Positions 1-5,497 of a stretch of DNA of 12,561 bases are shown here, piece after piece (the first letter of the stretch is position 1; each line of letters opens with the position of its first letter). The notes below the pieces were generated by a model, which was given only the letters and a program-made list of their open reading frames with translations, was not told the DNA's origin and searched no databases. Source of the DNA: Candidatus Gastranaerophilales bacterium (lineage in GTDB: Bacteria; Cyanobacteriota; Vampirovibrionia; Gastranaerophilales; Gastranaerophilaceae); contig CANQOM010000034.1 of assembly GCA_947625445.1 (NCBI GenBank), positions 1-12,561 of the forward strand, read 5' to 3'. The position numbers and the translations under genes were made by a program.

Positions 1-548
1 ACCTTTCTTGGTTCCAAATCTATAGCTTGTCCTATTATTTCATGAATATCAGGATTTGGAAGCGGTAAAGCCTTTTTATATAAAATTTCTATTTGTTCAA
101 TTTGTTCTTTACTAACTAATAATTGTTTAGGTTTTTGAACTTTTGGTCTGTTACCGGGACGTTGTTTATTAAATCCGTTTGTTCTGTTATTATATCCGCC
201 CTGTCTTGGTCTTTGATTATTTCTGTTATAAGTTTTTTGGTAACCGCCTTGCCCTCTATTAGATGCAGACGAATTATTATATCTTGAATTTTGATTGCGA
301 TTATACGGACGTTCAGAGCGTTCTTGCCTGTCTTGATTATATCTTTTTTCGGGAACACGTTCTTGTCCAAACGAATATGCATTTCTTTGTTCTTCTGAAT
401 TTTGAGCGGAAGAACCGGCATTTTGAGCTTCTTGTGACAATCCTTCAGTATACTTTTTGTCCGAATATAAACAATTAGGACATATTACTCTTTTAGGGTT
501 TTTTGTTTCAAACTCTGCTCCACACTTAATACACTTATTTACGTACAT
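1..548 (-). CDS. Zinc-ribbon protein with Tyr/Arg/Asn/Gln-rich linker (partial, runs off left edge)
   Basis: This reading frame is open from the ATG at 546-548 to the window edge, about 182 codons, and its 3' end is missing. Residues 6-9 (CIKC) and 23-26 (CPNC) form two CxxC knuckles of a small zinc ribbon. Residues about 50-135 are low complexity, dominated by N, R, Q, G and Y, with several RGG-like and YN/NR steps, and are probably disordered. After this, from about residue 140, comes a more ordered helical stretch (SKEQIEQIEILYKKAL...) that looks like the start of a small helical, possibly helix-turn-helix, domain. An AAGGGG Shine-Dalgarno lies about 8 nt before the ATG. No signal peptide is seen, so it is cytoplasmic. 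A nucleic-acid-binding role is inferred only from the zinc ribbon plus basic disordered linker; I do not recognise a named family. Confidence 0.8.
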   Translation of the reverse strand, partial: MYVNKCIKCGAEFETKNPKRVICPNCLYSDKKYTEGLSQEAQNAGSSAQNSEEQRNAYSFGQERVPEKRYNQDRQERSERPYNRNQNSRYNNSSASNRGQGGYQKTYNRNNQRPRQGGYNNRTNGFNKQRPGNRPKVQKPKQLLVSKEQIEQIEILYKKALPLPNPDIHEIIGQAIDLEPRK

Positions 549-568
549 TGACTACCCCTTTTACTATT

Positions 569-614
569 AGCAAATGCATAACAAAAAAAGTTATGGTTTA
601 TAGTATGATTTGCT
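569..614 (-). promoter_or_regulatory. Inverted-repeat structure in the leader of the zinc-ribbon gene
   Basis: Two nested inverted repeats lie in the predicted leader. The outer arms are AGCAAAT (569-575) and ATTTGCT (608-614). The inner arms are CATAAC (577-582) and GTTATG (590-595) around a 7-nt A/T loop. The inner and outer stems are separated by 1 nt on one side and 12 nt on the other. The structure ends about 9 nt upstream of the Shine-Dalgarno, so it could affect ribosome access. It is not a terminator, since no T-run follows. Function unknown. Confidence 0.3.
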
Positions 615-669
615 CTTCTTTGTTTCATGTTGATTAGAAAATTGCTCTACCTATATTAATTATATACTT

Positions 670-698
670 ATTATAATTTATAAATAATAATTTGTCAC
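670..698 (-). promoter_or_regulatory. Sigma70-type promoter for the zinc-ribbon gene
   Basis: Read on the minus strand, GTGACA (693-698) is followed after exactly 17 nt by a perfect TATAAT (670-675). Transcription would begin near 663, giving a leader of about 115 nt before the ATG at 548. The good -10, the one-mismatch -35 and the ideal spacing make this the best promoter in the window. The motif was identified by eye, and chance matches are commoner in AT-rich DNA. Confidence 0.6.
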
Positions 699-774
699 CC
701 GACTATATATGTGAACTTTACATTATTATTTTATACCTAAAAATAAAACATGACAATATATATGTTTATTAAAA

Positions 775-1809
775 TTAAGATTTTGATTTCATTCTTGAAC
801 TTAATTGTCCGCAGGCTGCGTCAATATCACTTCCTCTTTCAAGCCTTATTGTAACTTTTTTGCCTGAAGCTTCCAATATATATTTAAATTTTTGTATGGC
901 TTCTTTATCAGGTTTTTTATATGGGCTTTTTTCATTTTGGTTATAGACAATAAGATTTACATTACTTTTTAATTTTGAAATAGCATAAGCCAGTTCTTTT
1001 GCGCACTCAACAGAGTCATTAATTCCTTTCATTAATACATATTCAACAGTAATTCTTCTGCCTGTTTTTTCAGTATAATTTTTTAACGACATCATTAAAT
1101 CATCAAACTTATATTTATTTGCAACCGGCATTATAGATTCTCTTAATTTTTGATTGGGAGCATGTAACGATATTGCCAATGTAGATTGAAAATTTAATTG
1201 AGCCAATTCATTAATTTGAGGAATAATTCCGCAAGTAGAAACGGTAATCCTTCTTGCACCTATTTGAAAATGTTCTCTGAAAATTTTTATTGATTCAAGT
1301 AGATTATCAAAGTTTAAAAGAGGTTCACCTTGCCCCATATAAACAATATTTGTAACTTTAAGATTTGTTTGGGCCTGAATTAAAAAAATCTGTTGAATAA
1401 TTTCTTCACAAGTTAAATTACGTTTAAATCCAAGTTTTGCAGTTGCGCAAAATTTACAACCCATAGGACAACCTGCCTGAGTACTTATACAAGCAGTCAA
1501 ATTTGCACGATTGTCAAATCTCATTAAAACAGATTCAACATAATTACCGTCCGAAAGTTCAAACAGAAATTTCATTGTACCATCTTTACTGACTTGTTTT
1601 TCTTTTAATATAACAGAAGTAAGAATAGCTTTTTCTTTTAATATTTCTCTTGTCTGAAGAGGAAGGTCAGTCATAGAATCAAAATCTTTTACAGATTTTA
1701 AATACACCCAATTATAAATTTGTTTTGCTCTATATTTAGACTGATTATTCTCTGTCATAAATTTTTCAAGAGAGTCTAAATTCTTACCTACAATTAAATA
1801 CTTGTCCAT
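775..1809 (-). CDS. rlmN: Dual-specificity 23S rRNA/tRNA adenine-C2 methyltransferase RlmN
   Basis: This is a radical-SAM enzyme that methylates C2 of A2503 in 23S rRNA and of A37 in some tRNAs. With the start used here it has 344 residues, normal for the family. The 4Fe-4S motif CxxxCxxC is C114/C118/C121, in the context GCPMGCKFCATA. The family's methyl-carrying and catalytic cysteines correspond to C107 (seven residues before the cluster, as in E. coli C118/C125) and C333 in DIDAACGQL near the C-terminus. MGQGEPLLN is the usual SAM-contacting segment. An upstream in-frame ATG at 1839 would add ten residues (MHIYVKIIFI). I prefer 1809, because a TGTTAAAAT extended -10 at 1820-1828 would put the transcription start downstream of 1839. 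Neither start has a Shine-Dalgarno. The gene is divergent from rpsF. Confidence 0.95.
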   Translation of the reverse strand: MDKYLIVGKNLDSLEKFMTENNQSKYRAKQIYNWVYLKSVKDFDSMTDLPLQTREILKEKAILTSVILKEKQVSKDGTMKFLFELSDGNYVESVLMRFDNRANLTACISTQAGCPMGCKFCATAKLGFKRNLTCEEIIQQIFLIQAQTNLKVTNIVYMGQGEPLLNFDNLLESIKIFREHFQIGARRITVSTCGIIPQINELAQLNFQSTLAISLHAPNQKLRESIMPVANKYKFDDLMMSLKNYTEKTGRRITVEYVLMKGINDSVECAKELAYAISKLKSNVNLIVYNQNEKSPYKKPDKEAIQKFKYILEASGKKVTIRLERGSDIDAACGQLSSRMKSKS

Positions 1810-1819
1810 AATGAAAATT

Positions 1820-1828
1820 ATTTTAACA
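1820..1828 (-). promoter_or_regulatory. Extended -10 element for rlmN
   Basis: On the minus strand, TGT-TAAAAT (1820-1828) matches an extended -10. A transcript starting about 7 nt downstream would begin only 4-5 nt before the ATG at 1809, that is, nearly leaderless. No convincing -35 is seen. Confidence 0.35.
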
Positions 1829-1844
1829 TAAATATGCATTTTTA

Positions 1845-1873
1845 TTTGTAATTAAAAATGTTCATGTTAATAT
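1845..1873 (+). promoter_or_regulatory. Promoter of the rpsF-ssb-rpsR operon
   Basis: TTTGTA (1845-1850), a 17-nt spacer and TAATAT (1868-1873), with TGT directly before the -10 (extended -10). Transcription would start near 1880, about 30 nt before the TTG start of rpsF. The ATG at 1872 would lie inside the -10 box, which argues against it as a start. Confidence 0.45.
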
Positions 1874-1897
1874 GTTTGAAGAACAATATACTAAGTC

Positions 1898-1904
1898 AAG
1901 GAGA
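1898..1904 (+). promoter_or_regulatory. Shine-Dalgarno deciding the rpsF TTG start
   Basis: AAGGAGA lies six nt before the TTG at 1911. It is among the strongest ribosome-binding sites in the window and has ideal spacing. The in-frame ATG at 1872 has nothing similar before it. Confidence 0.8.
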
Positions 1905-1910
1905 AATAAA

Positions 1911-2207
1911 TTGAGAAGTTACGAATTATTATCAATAATCAAACCAAACATTGATTCAGAAGAATACGATAAAATTGTTTCTAAAATAGAAGAAACAGTA
2001 GTATCACTTGAAGGTAAAGTTACATCTGTAGACAAAATGGGACGCAAAAAATTATCATATGATATAAAAGATTATAGAGACGGATATTTTGCAGTACATA
2101 ACTTTGAAATTGAACCTTCACAAGTAGAAAAATTCAAAAGACAATTAAGATTGAATGAAAATATTTTAAGAATTATGCTTTTGGAAACATCGGAAGTAAA
2201 AGCATAA
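1911..2207 (+). CDS. rpsF: 30S ribosomal protein S6
   Basis: S6 binds 16S rRNA in the platform of the small subunit as a heterodimer with S18, encoded two genes downstream. The product is 98 residues from a TTG start, close to the usual 95-100. The protein begins (M)RSYELLSIIKPN, matching the S6 N-terminus 'MRxYE..xII'. The core GKVTSVDKMGRKKLSYDIKDYRDGYF contains the family's conserved 'GRKKLAY.I.....G.Y' stretch. A longer frame from ATG 1872 would add 13 residues (MFEEQYTKSRRNK), which have no counterpart in S6. It also lacks a ribosome-binding site, so I reject it. First gene of rpsF-ssb-rpsR, 21 nt before ssb. Confidence 0.95.
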   Translation: MRSYELLSIIKPNIDSEEYDKIVSKIEETVVSLEGKVTSVDKMGRKKLSYDIKDYRDGYFAVHNFEIEPSQVEKFKRQLRLNENILRIMLLETSEVKA

Positions 2208-2228
2208 TAAGGCGGAGAAAACAATAAG

Positions 2229-2630
2229 ATGTCAATAGCAAAAGCGGTATTATCAGGAATAGTATACAGAAATCCCGAAAAAAGATTTACCGGAAATAAT
2301 ATACCGGTAACATCATTCAGCATTAATATCGACGAAAAAGATACCTCATTAGTAAGAGTAGTTGCAAGAGGTAATAATGCAGAATTGGCAGAACAAACTA
2401 TTTCAAAAGGAGATAAAGTTGTTGTGGAAGGAAGACTTCAAATAACAACAATTCAAGCAGAAGACGGTACTGAAAAAAAAGTAACCGAAATTGATTTATC
2501 ATCTTTTGAGGTTATATCATCATCAGGTTCAACACCTCAAGGCTCAAAAACTTCAGACAAAGAAGTTGTTAAATTCTCTGAGGTTGAAATGGATGATGTA
2601 TTAGTAGGTGAAGAAGAAATTCCATTTTAA
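2229..2630 (+). CDS. ssb: Single-stranded DNA-binding protein
   Basis: SSB coats single-stranded DNA during replication, recombination and repair, and recruits partner proteins through its C-terminal tip. The product is 133 residues. An OB fold occupies roughly residues 1-98, including the recognisable NPEKRFTGNNIPVTSFSI and KGDKVVVEGRLQI segments. It is followed by a short Ser/Thr-rich linker (about 99-117) and an acidic tail ending in EEEIPF, a close match to the DDDIPF partner-binding tip. The linker is shorter than in E. coli SSB. A GGCGGAG ribosome-binding site lies upstream of the ATG. The position between rpsF and rpsR is the classic arrangement in many bacteria. Confidence 0.95.
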   Translation: MSIAKAVLSGIVYRNPEKRFTGNNIPVTSFSINIDEKDTSLVRVVARGNNAELAEQTISKGDKVVVEGRLQITTIQAEDGTEKKVTEIDLSSFEVISSSGSTPQGSKTSDKEVVKFSEVEMDDVLVGEEEIPF

Positions 2631-2658
2631 AAATAATTAGAAAATAGAGGAAAATATA

Positions 2659-2892
2659 ATGGCAAAAGAACAATTAGACAAGAAAAAACGTAAAAATTGC
2701 AGTTTCTGTGCTGATAAAGTAGAAACTATAGATTACAAAGATGCACAAAAATTAAGAAAATACTTAACTGAATCAGGAAAAATTCTTCCGAGAAGAATAA
2801 CAGGAACTTGTGCAGCACATCAAAGAAAACTTGCAAGTGCAGTAAAAAAAGCAAGAGAAGCTTCTCTTCTTTGCTACGTTTTTGAGTCATAA
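2659..2892 (+). CDS. rpsR: 30S ribosomal protein S18
   Basis: S18 pairs with S6 on the 30S platform. The 77 residues include the family signature: CSFC, IDYKD, GKILPRRITGTCAAHQRKL and a basic C-terminal helix. C14 and C17 together with C51 and H54 form a potential zinc site, so this is the zinc-binding ('C+') version of S18; many bacterial S18 proteins have lost these ligands. The ribosome-binding site is AGAGGA. It is the last gene of the operon, with a strong terminator about 20 nt after the stop. Confidence 0.97.
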   Translation: MAKEQLDKKKRKNCSFCADKVETIDYKDAQKLRKYLTESGKILPRRITGTCAAHQRKLASAVKKAREASLLCYVFES

Positions 2893-2913
2893 TAACTAAA
2901 GAATTATACCGAC

Positions 2914-2945
2914 AAAAGAGAACTTTAAAAAAGTTCTCTTTTTTA
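2914..2945. terminator. Strong bidirectional rho-independent terminator after rpsR
   Basis: A perfect 13-bp stem, AAAAGAGAACTTT (2914-2926) and its complement (2930-2942), surrounds a 3-nt loop and runs into a T-rich tract on the plus strand. On the minus strand the stem ends in a short T-run (CTTTT). It lies between rpsR and the convergent minus-strand gene at 2956, so it can serve both. Confidence 0.9.
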
Positions 2946-2955
2946 TTTTATAAAA

Positions 2956-3675
2956 TCAGTCCCGCAAAATATGAACTGCGGAGCCTGTTGTAAAACTTGT
3001 AGCAACATTTTGAGGATAAATCGGGCTTGTTATTGAATTATAAGGTCTTGAATAATAAGATAATGCACTATTATTATAACCGGGTCTATGGATATTATTA
3101 TAATGATTATGATATGTAATTCTTCTGTTATTATAATAAGGCGGACGATAAAAATTATTTGATAATCCCGGATATCTGGTTCTGTTTAATCTATTGTAAA
3201 AATTATTGGGATAAATATATCTGTTTTGATATGGACAATAATTAGAATATCCGTTAGTAAAACTTGTAAAGCCATTATTATAATAAGGATTATAGCTACC
3301 TGAATACAAAGAAGGAGTAAAGCCTGTCATTGTTCCCATATCTGAAAAAGCAGAAGAAACATTATCCAAAAAATTTTTGAAAACTCCTTTTTTTTGTCCC
3401 GGATAATAATCATCGTTAAATGTATTCATAGGTGAAGGAATAATATTGGAAGACATTGCAGTCAATTTATTTAATCTAGAGTCTAAATCACCTGTTTGTT
3501 GAGCTCCAAAGAAATCTGTTTCCAGCCTGCCGAGTCTGGAGGCTAAACTCTCATTATCAAACGATTGTCCGTATTTTGCATACTCTATATCCGCTATATT
3601 ATTTTCTGAAAAGCAGCTGCCTGTATTTGTAAAACTAAAAAATAAACATACTGTTAATAACAATTTTTTAAACAT
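2956..3675 (-). CDS. Exported protein with LE/FG motif and Tyr/Asn-rich tail
   Basis: I do not recognise a named family. The 239 residues begin with a typical signal peptide (two Lys, then a hydrophobic run, about 1-22). Cys21 follows TGS, which is a poor lipobox. Residues about 27-71 match a motif I know from exported Cyanobacteria/Melainabacteria proteins: IEYAKYGQSFDNESLASRL followed by GRLETDFFG and GDLDSRLNKL. From about residue 125 to 215 the chain is dominated by Tyr, Asn, Arg and Pro, with repeated YNN, YRPPYYNN and RPYNS-like steps, and probably has no stable fold. It ends in AVHILRD. An AAGGAGG ribosome-binding site ten nt before the ATG supports the start and suggests good expression. 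A cell-surface or periplasmic role is inferred only from the signal peptide. Confidence 0.85.
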   Translation of the reverse strand: MFKKLLLTVCLFFSFTNTGSCFSENNIADIEYAKYGQSFDNESLASRLGRLETDFFGAQQTGDLDSRLNKLTAMSSNIIPSPMNTFNDDYYPGQKKGVFKNFLDNVSSAFSDMGTMTGFTPSLYSGSYNPYYNNGFTSFTNGYSNYCPYQNRYIYPNNFYNRLNRTRYPGLSNNFYRPPYYNNRRITYHNHYNNIHRPGYNNSALSYYSRPYNSITSPIYPQNVATSFTTGSAVHILRD

Positions 3676-3718
3676 TTATTTCTCTCCTCCTTTATATTAA
3701 GGAAGAAAATAACTTATT

Positions 3719-3741
3719 AAAAAACAGACACTAAGGTATCT
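3719..3741 (-). terminator. Rho-independent terminator of the 203-aa gene
   Basis: On the minus strand, AGATAC and GTGTCT form a 6-bp stem (one G-U pair) around a CTTA loop. They are followed by G and then six T. It begins about 10 nt after the stop of the upstream minus-strand gene at 3752. Confidence 0.5.
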
Positions 3742-3751
3742 TTAGGGCTAA

Positions 3752-4363
3752 TTATTCTAAGTTCTTCAAAATAAAAATAGTTTCATTAACATTATTCAAA
3801 AGATTTTCCATTTTCATATCATAGTTTTCTTTTGTATAAATATTCCCTTCCGAATTAGTTGGAATATATTTTTTAAAAGTAAGTTCTTTTATTCTGTATG
3901 AAGCTACAGAACTTGCTTCTTGAGAAATATATATTAATCTGTTATATGATAAATAATTTTGTTCGGGTTTCCCATAGTATTCTTTTTTTATATATTCAAC
4001 GTTATCCATTAAATTACTGACTATAGCATTAAATTTTTGAATATCTTGGTCAGTATTAATGCACTTTCTTAATTTTTCCAAAATCATAATTACATGGTTA
4101 ACGTCTTTTAAATATTCTGAAGAATTATCTTTTCTGATAATAATATCAACATAATCATCATTATTTCTGGGAATAGGTTTTAATTTATCTTCATTCATTT
4201 TATCCAATTCTTCAACAGAATATGGAACAACAGATTTTTCACTAACCTCTTTTCTTAAGTAAGAAAATTCCGATTCAACATCAGGAAGAGTACCCATATA
4301 ACCTGCACCAGAAGTTAAAATGGTTAATAAACATAATCCTGTCACAATAATATTTTTATTCAT
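3752..4363 (-). CDS. Putative exported protein of unknown function, 203 aa
   Basis: Not recognised. An N-terminal segment of about 22 residues (NK, then a hydrophobic run ending SGAGYMG) looks like a signal peptide. The rest is Lys/Glu/Asn-rich and predicted mainly helical, with no repeated motif and a single Cys (about residue 98). The gene has no Shine-Dalgarno, but a perfect TATAAT sits six nt before its ATG, suggesting a leaderless transcript. It is followed by its own terminator, then by the Tyr/Asn-rich exported protein on the same strand. The two may be functionally related, but nothing in the sequence proves it. Confidence 0.75.
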   Translation of the reverse strand: MNKNIIVTGLCLLTILTSGAGYMGTLPDVESEFSYLRKEVSEKSVVPYSVEELDKMNEDKLKPIPRNNDDYVDIIIRKDNSSEYLKDVNHVIMILEKLRKCINTDQDIQKFNAIVSNLMDNVEYIKKEYYGKPEQNYLSYNRLIYISQEASSVASYRIKELTFKKYIPTNSEGNIYTKENYDMKMENLLNNVNETIFILKNLE

Positions 4364-4369
4364 ATTTTA

Positions 4370-4397
4370 ATTATACTGATATTCTGTCAAAAGTGAA
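4370..4397 (-). promoter_or_regulatory. Promoter of the 203-aa exported gene
   Basis: On the minus strand, TTCACT (4392-4397), a 16-nt spacer and TATAAT (4370-4375). Only six nt separate the -10 from the ATG at 4363, so transcription would start at or beside the initiation codon. Confidence 0.45.
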
Positions 4398-4469
4398 CAT
4401 TTTCCACCTTAAATCGTATTTTAATTTGAATAATAATATGTTTAAATAAATAATAAGAGGAAAATTTTT

Positions 4470-5243
4470 ATGAAAAAAATATTGTGTTTATTAATTTTGA
4501 CCCTGATTATAGCTACAGGATGTGTCAAGAAACAACCTGCAAGCACTTTGAATAAAATTATAAAAAATGATACTATAAAAGTAGGGGTAAAAACAGATGC
4601 AAAACCGTTTGGATTTATAAGTGAATCAACCGGAAAAAATGAGGGTTTTGATGTTGATATTGCAAGATATATTGCAAGAGATATCTTAGGAAGTGATAAA
4701 AATATAGAATTTATAAGTGTTAATCCAAATACAAGAATTGAAGCAGTAACCTCCGAAAAAGTTGATATGGTCATTGCAACAATGTCAATTACACCGCAAA
4801 GACAGTATTTTGTCGATTTCTCAATTCCTTACTATGTTGCAGGACAAACCGCATTGGTGAAAAAAAACAGTAATATAAAAACATTTTATGATTTAAAAAA
4901 TAAAATCTCAATTGTCGTTTTGGGCACTAATGCTGAACAAAATTTAAGAAGAATAGTTCCTACCGCTAAAGTTATCGGATATAAAACATATGAAGATGCT
5001 TTTAAAGCACTTAAAGAGAATAGAGGACAAGCTCTTATTACTGACGACTCTATTCTTTCGGATTATGTATTCCAAAATCCCGATTATATTATTCTGAAAA
5101 ATAAAATTTCAATTGAACCCTATGCTATTGCTTTAAAAAAAGAAAACAATCAAGAATTTAAAAAATATATTGATAACGTTATATCAAGAATGAATAAAGA
5201 CGGTACAATAAAGTACCTAAAAAAGAAATGGCATTTGATGTAA
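4470..5243 (+). CDS. Amino-acid-type ABC transporter substrate-binding lipoprotein (SBP family 3)
   Basis: Captures a small ligand, probably a polar amino acid, outside the cytoplasmic membrane and delivers it to an ABC permease. The 257-residue product has a lipoprotein signal with lipobox IATGC and lipidated Cys18. It then has the type II periplasmic-binding fold: FDVDIARYIA (60-69), a hinge-proximal MVIATMSITPQRQYFVDFS (100-118), GTNAEQNL (152-159) and QALITDDSIL (187-196). By family analogy, Arg111 would bind the ligand carboxylate and Asp192 the amino group; the specific ligand cannot be told. An AGAGG ribosome-binding site precedes the ATG by nine nt. No permease or ATPase gene is next to it, so it is an orphan here and must work with a transporter encoded elsewhere. 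Confidence 0.9.
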   Translation: MKKILCLLILTLIIATGCVKKQPASTLNKIIKNDTIKVGVKTDAKPFGFISESTGKNEGFDVDIARYIARDILGSDKNIEFISVNPNTRIEAVTSEKVDMVIATMSITPQRQYFVDFSIPYYVAGQTALVKKNSNIKTFYDLKNKISIVVLGTNAEQNLRRIVPTAKVIGYKTYEDAFKALKENRGQALITDDSILSDYVFQNPDYIILKNKISIEPYAIALKKENNQEFKKYIDNVISRMNKDGTIKYLKKKWHLM

Positions 5244-5402
5244 TTATAATGTTTGCATTCTTAAAAATGTCATATTCTGTAAAGCAATTATATCCATACC
5301 ATACCAAAAATCTTTAGTTGTGTTATTTTCTTCTTCTTGATTAATAGGCTTTACATCAAAATAAATTTCTTTCATTGAACAATCTATAGCTTTATAATTC
5401 AT
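5244..5402 (-). CDS. Small hypothetical protein, 52 aa
   Basis: This short gene is supported by an AAGAGGA Shine-Dalgarno (5411-5417) eight nt before the ATG at 5402. The start is followed by 52 codons and a TAA. Its stop codon (5244-5246) directly abuts the stop of the convergent lipoprotein gene (5241-5243). The peptide is mixed polar/acidic, with a Glu/Asn-rich centre (about 22-28), a DFWYGMDIIAL stretch and a Met-rich C-terminus. It has one Cys and no signal peptide or obvious membrane helix. A second ATG seven nt upstream opens only a five-codon frame and is too close to the Shine-Dalgarno. It may be co-transcribed with the helical-repeat gene 95 nt upstream on the same strand. Function unknown. 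Confidence 0.6.
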   Translation of the reverse strand: MNYKAIDCSMKEIYFDVKPINQEEENNTTKDFWYGMDIIALQNMTFLRMQTL

Positions 5403-5497
5403 AATTCATATCCTCTTGTATATATAAAGTATATACGAATTATAAAATTTCAGACTTTGCAAATTTTGTTACAATTGTTTACATAAAAGCAGACAGA

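Noticed and set aside
644..651. GGTAGAGC on the minus strand, like a tRNA D-arm
   Set aside because: No acceptor stem, anticodon arm or T-arm can be built around it; it lies in the leader of the zinc-ribbon gene.
740..770. A/T-rich imperfect hairpin after rlmN (AATAAAACAT / ATGTTTATT)
   Set aside because: One bulge, no GC pairs and no T-run after it on the minus strand; too weak to call a terminator.
1810..1839. ATG at 1839 as the rlmN start
   Set aside because: No ribosome-binding site, and the best -10 element would start transcription downstream of it. Kept as an alternative only.
1872..1910. ATG at 1872 as the rpsF start
   Set aside because: No Shine-Dalgarno, it lies within a likely extended -10, and the added residues do not match S6; TTG 1911 has AAGGAGA six nt upstream.
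4385..4390. Perfect TTGACA on the minus strand before the 203-aa gene
   Set aside because: Only nine nt from the TATAAT, too close to work as its -35; TTCACT at 16 nt is better placed.
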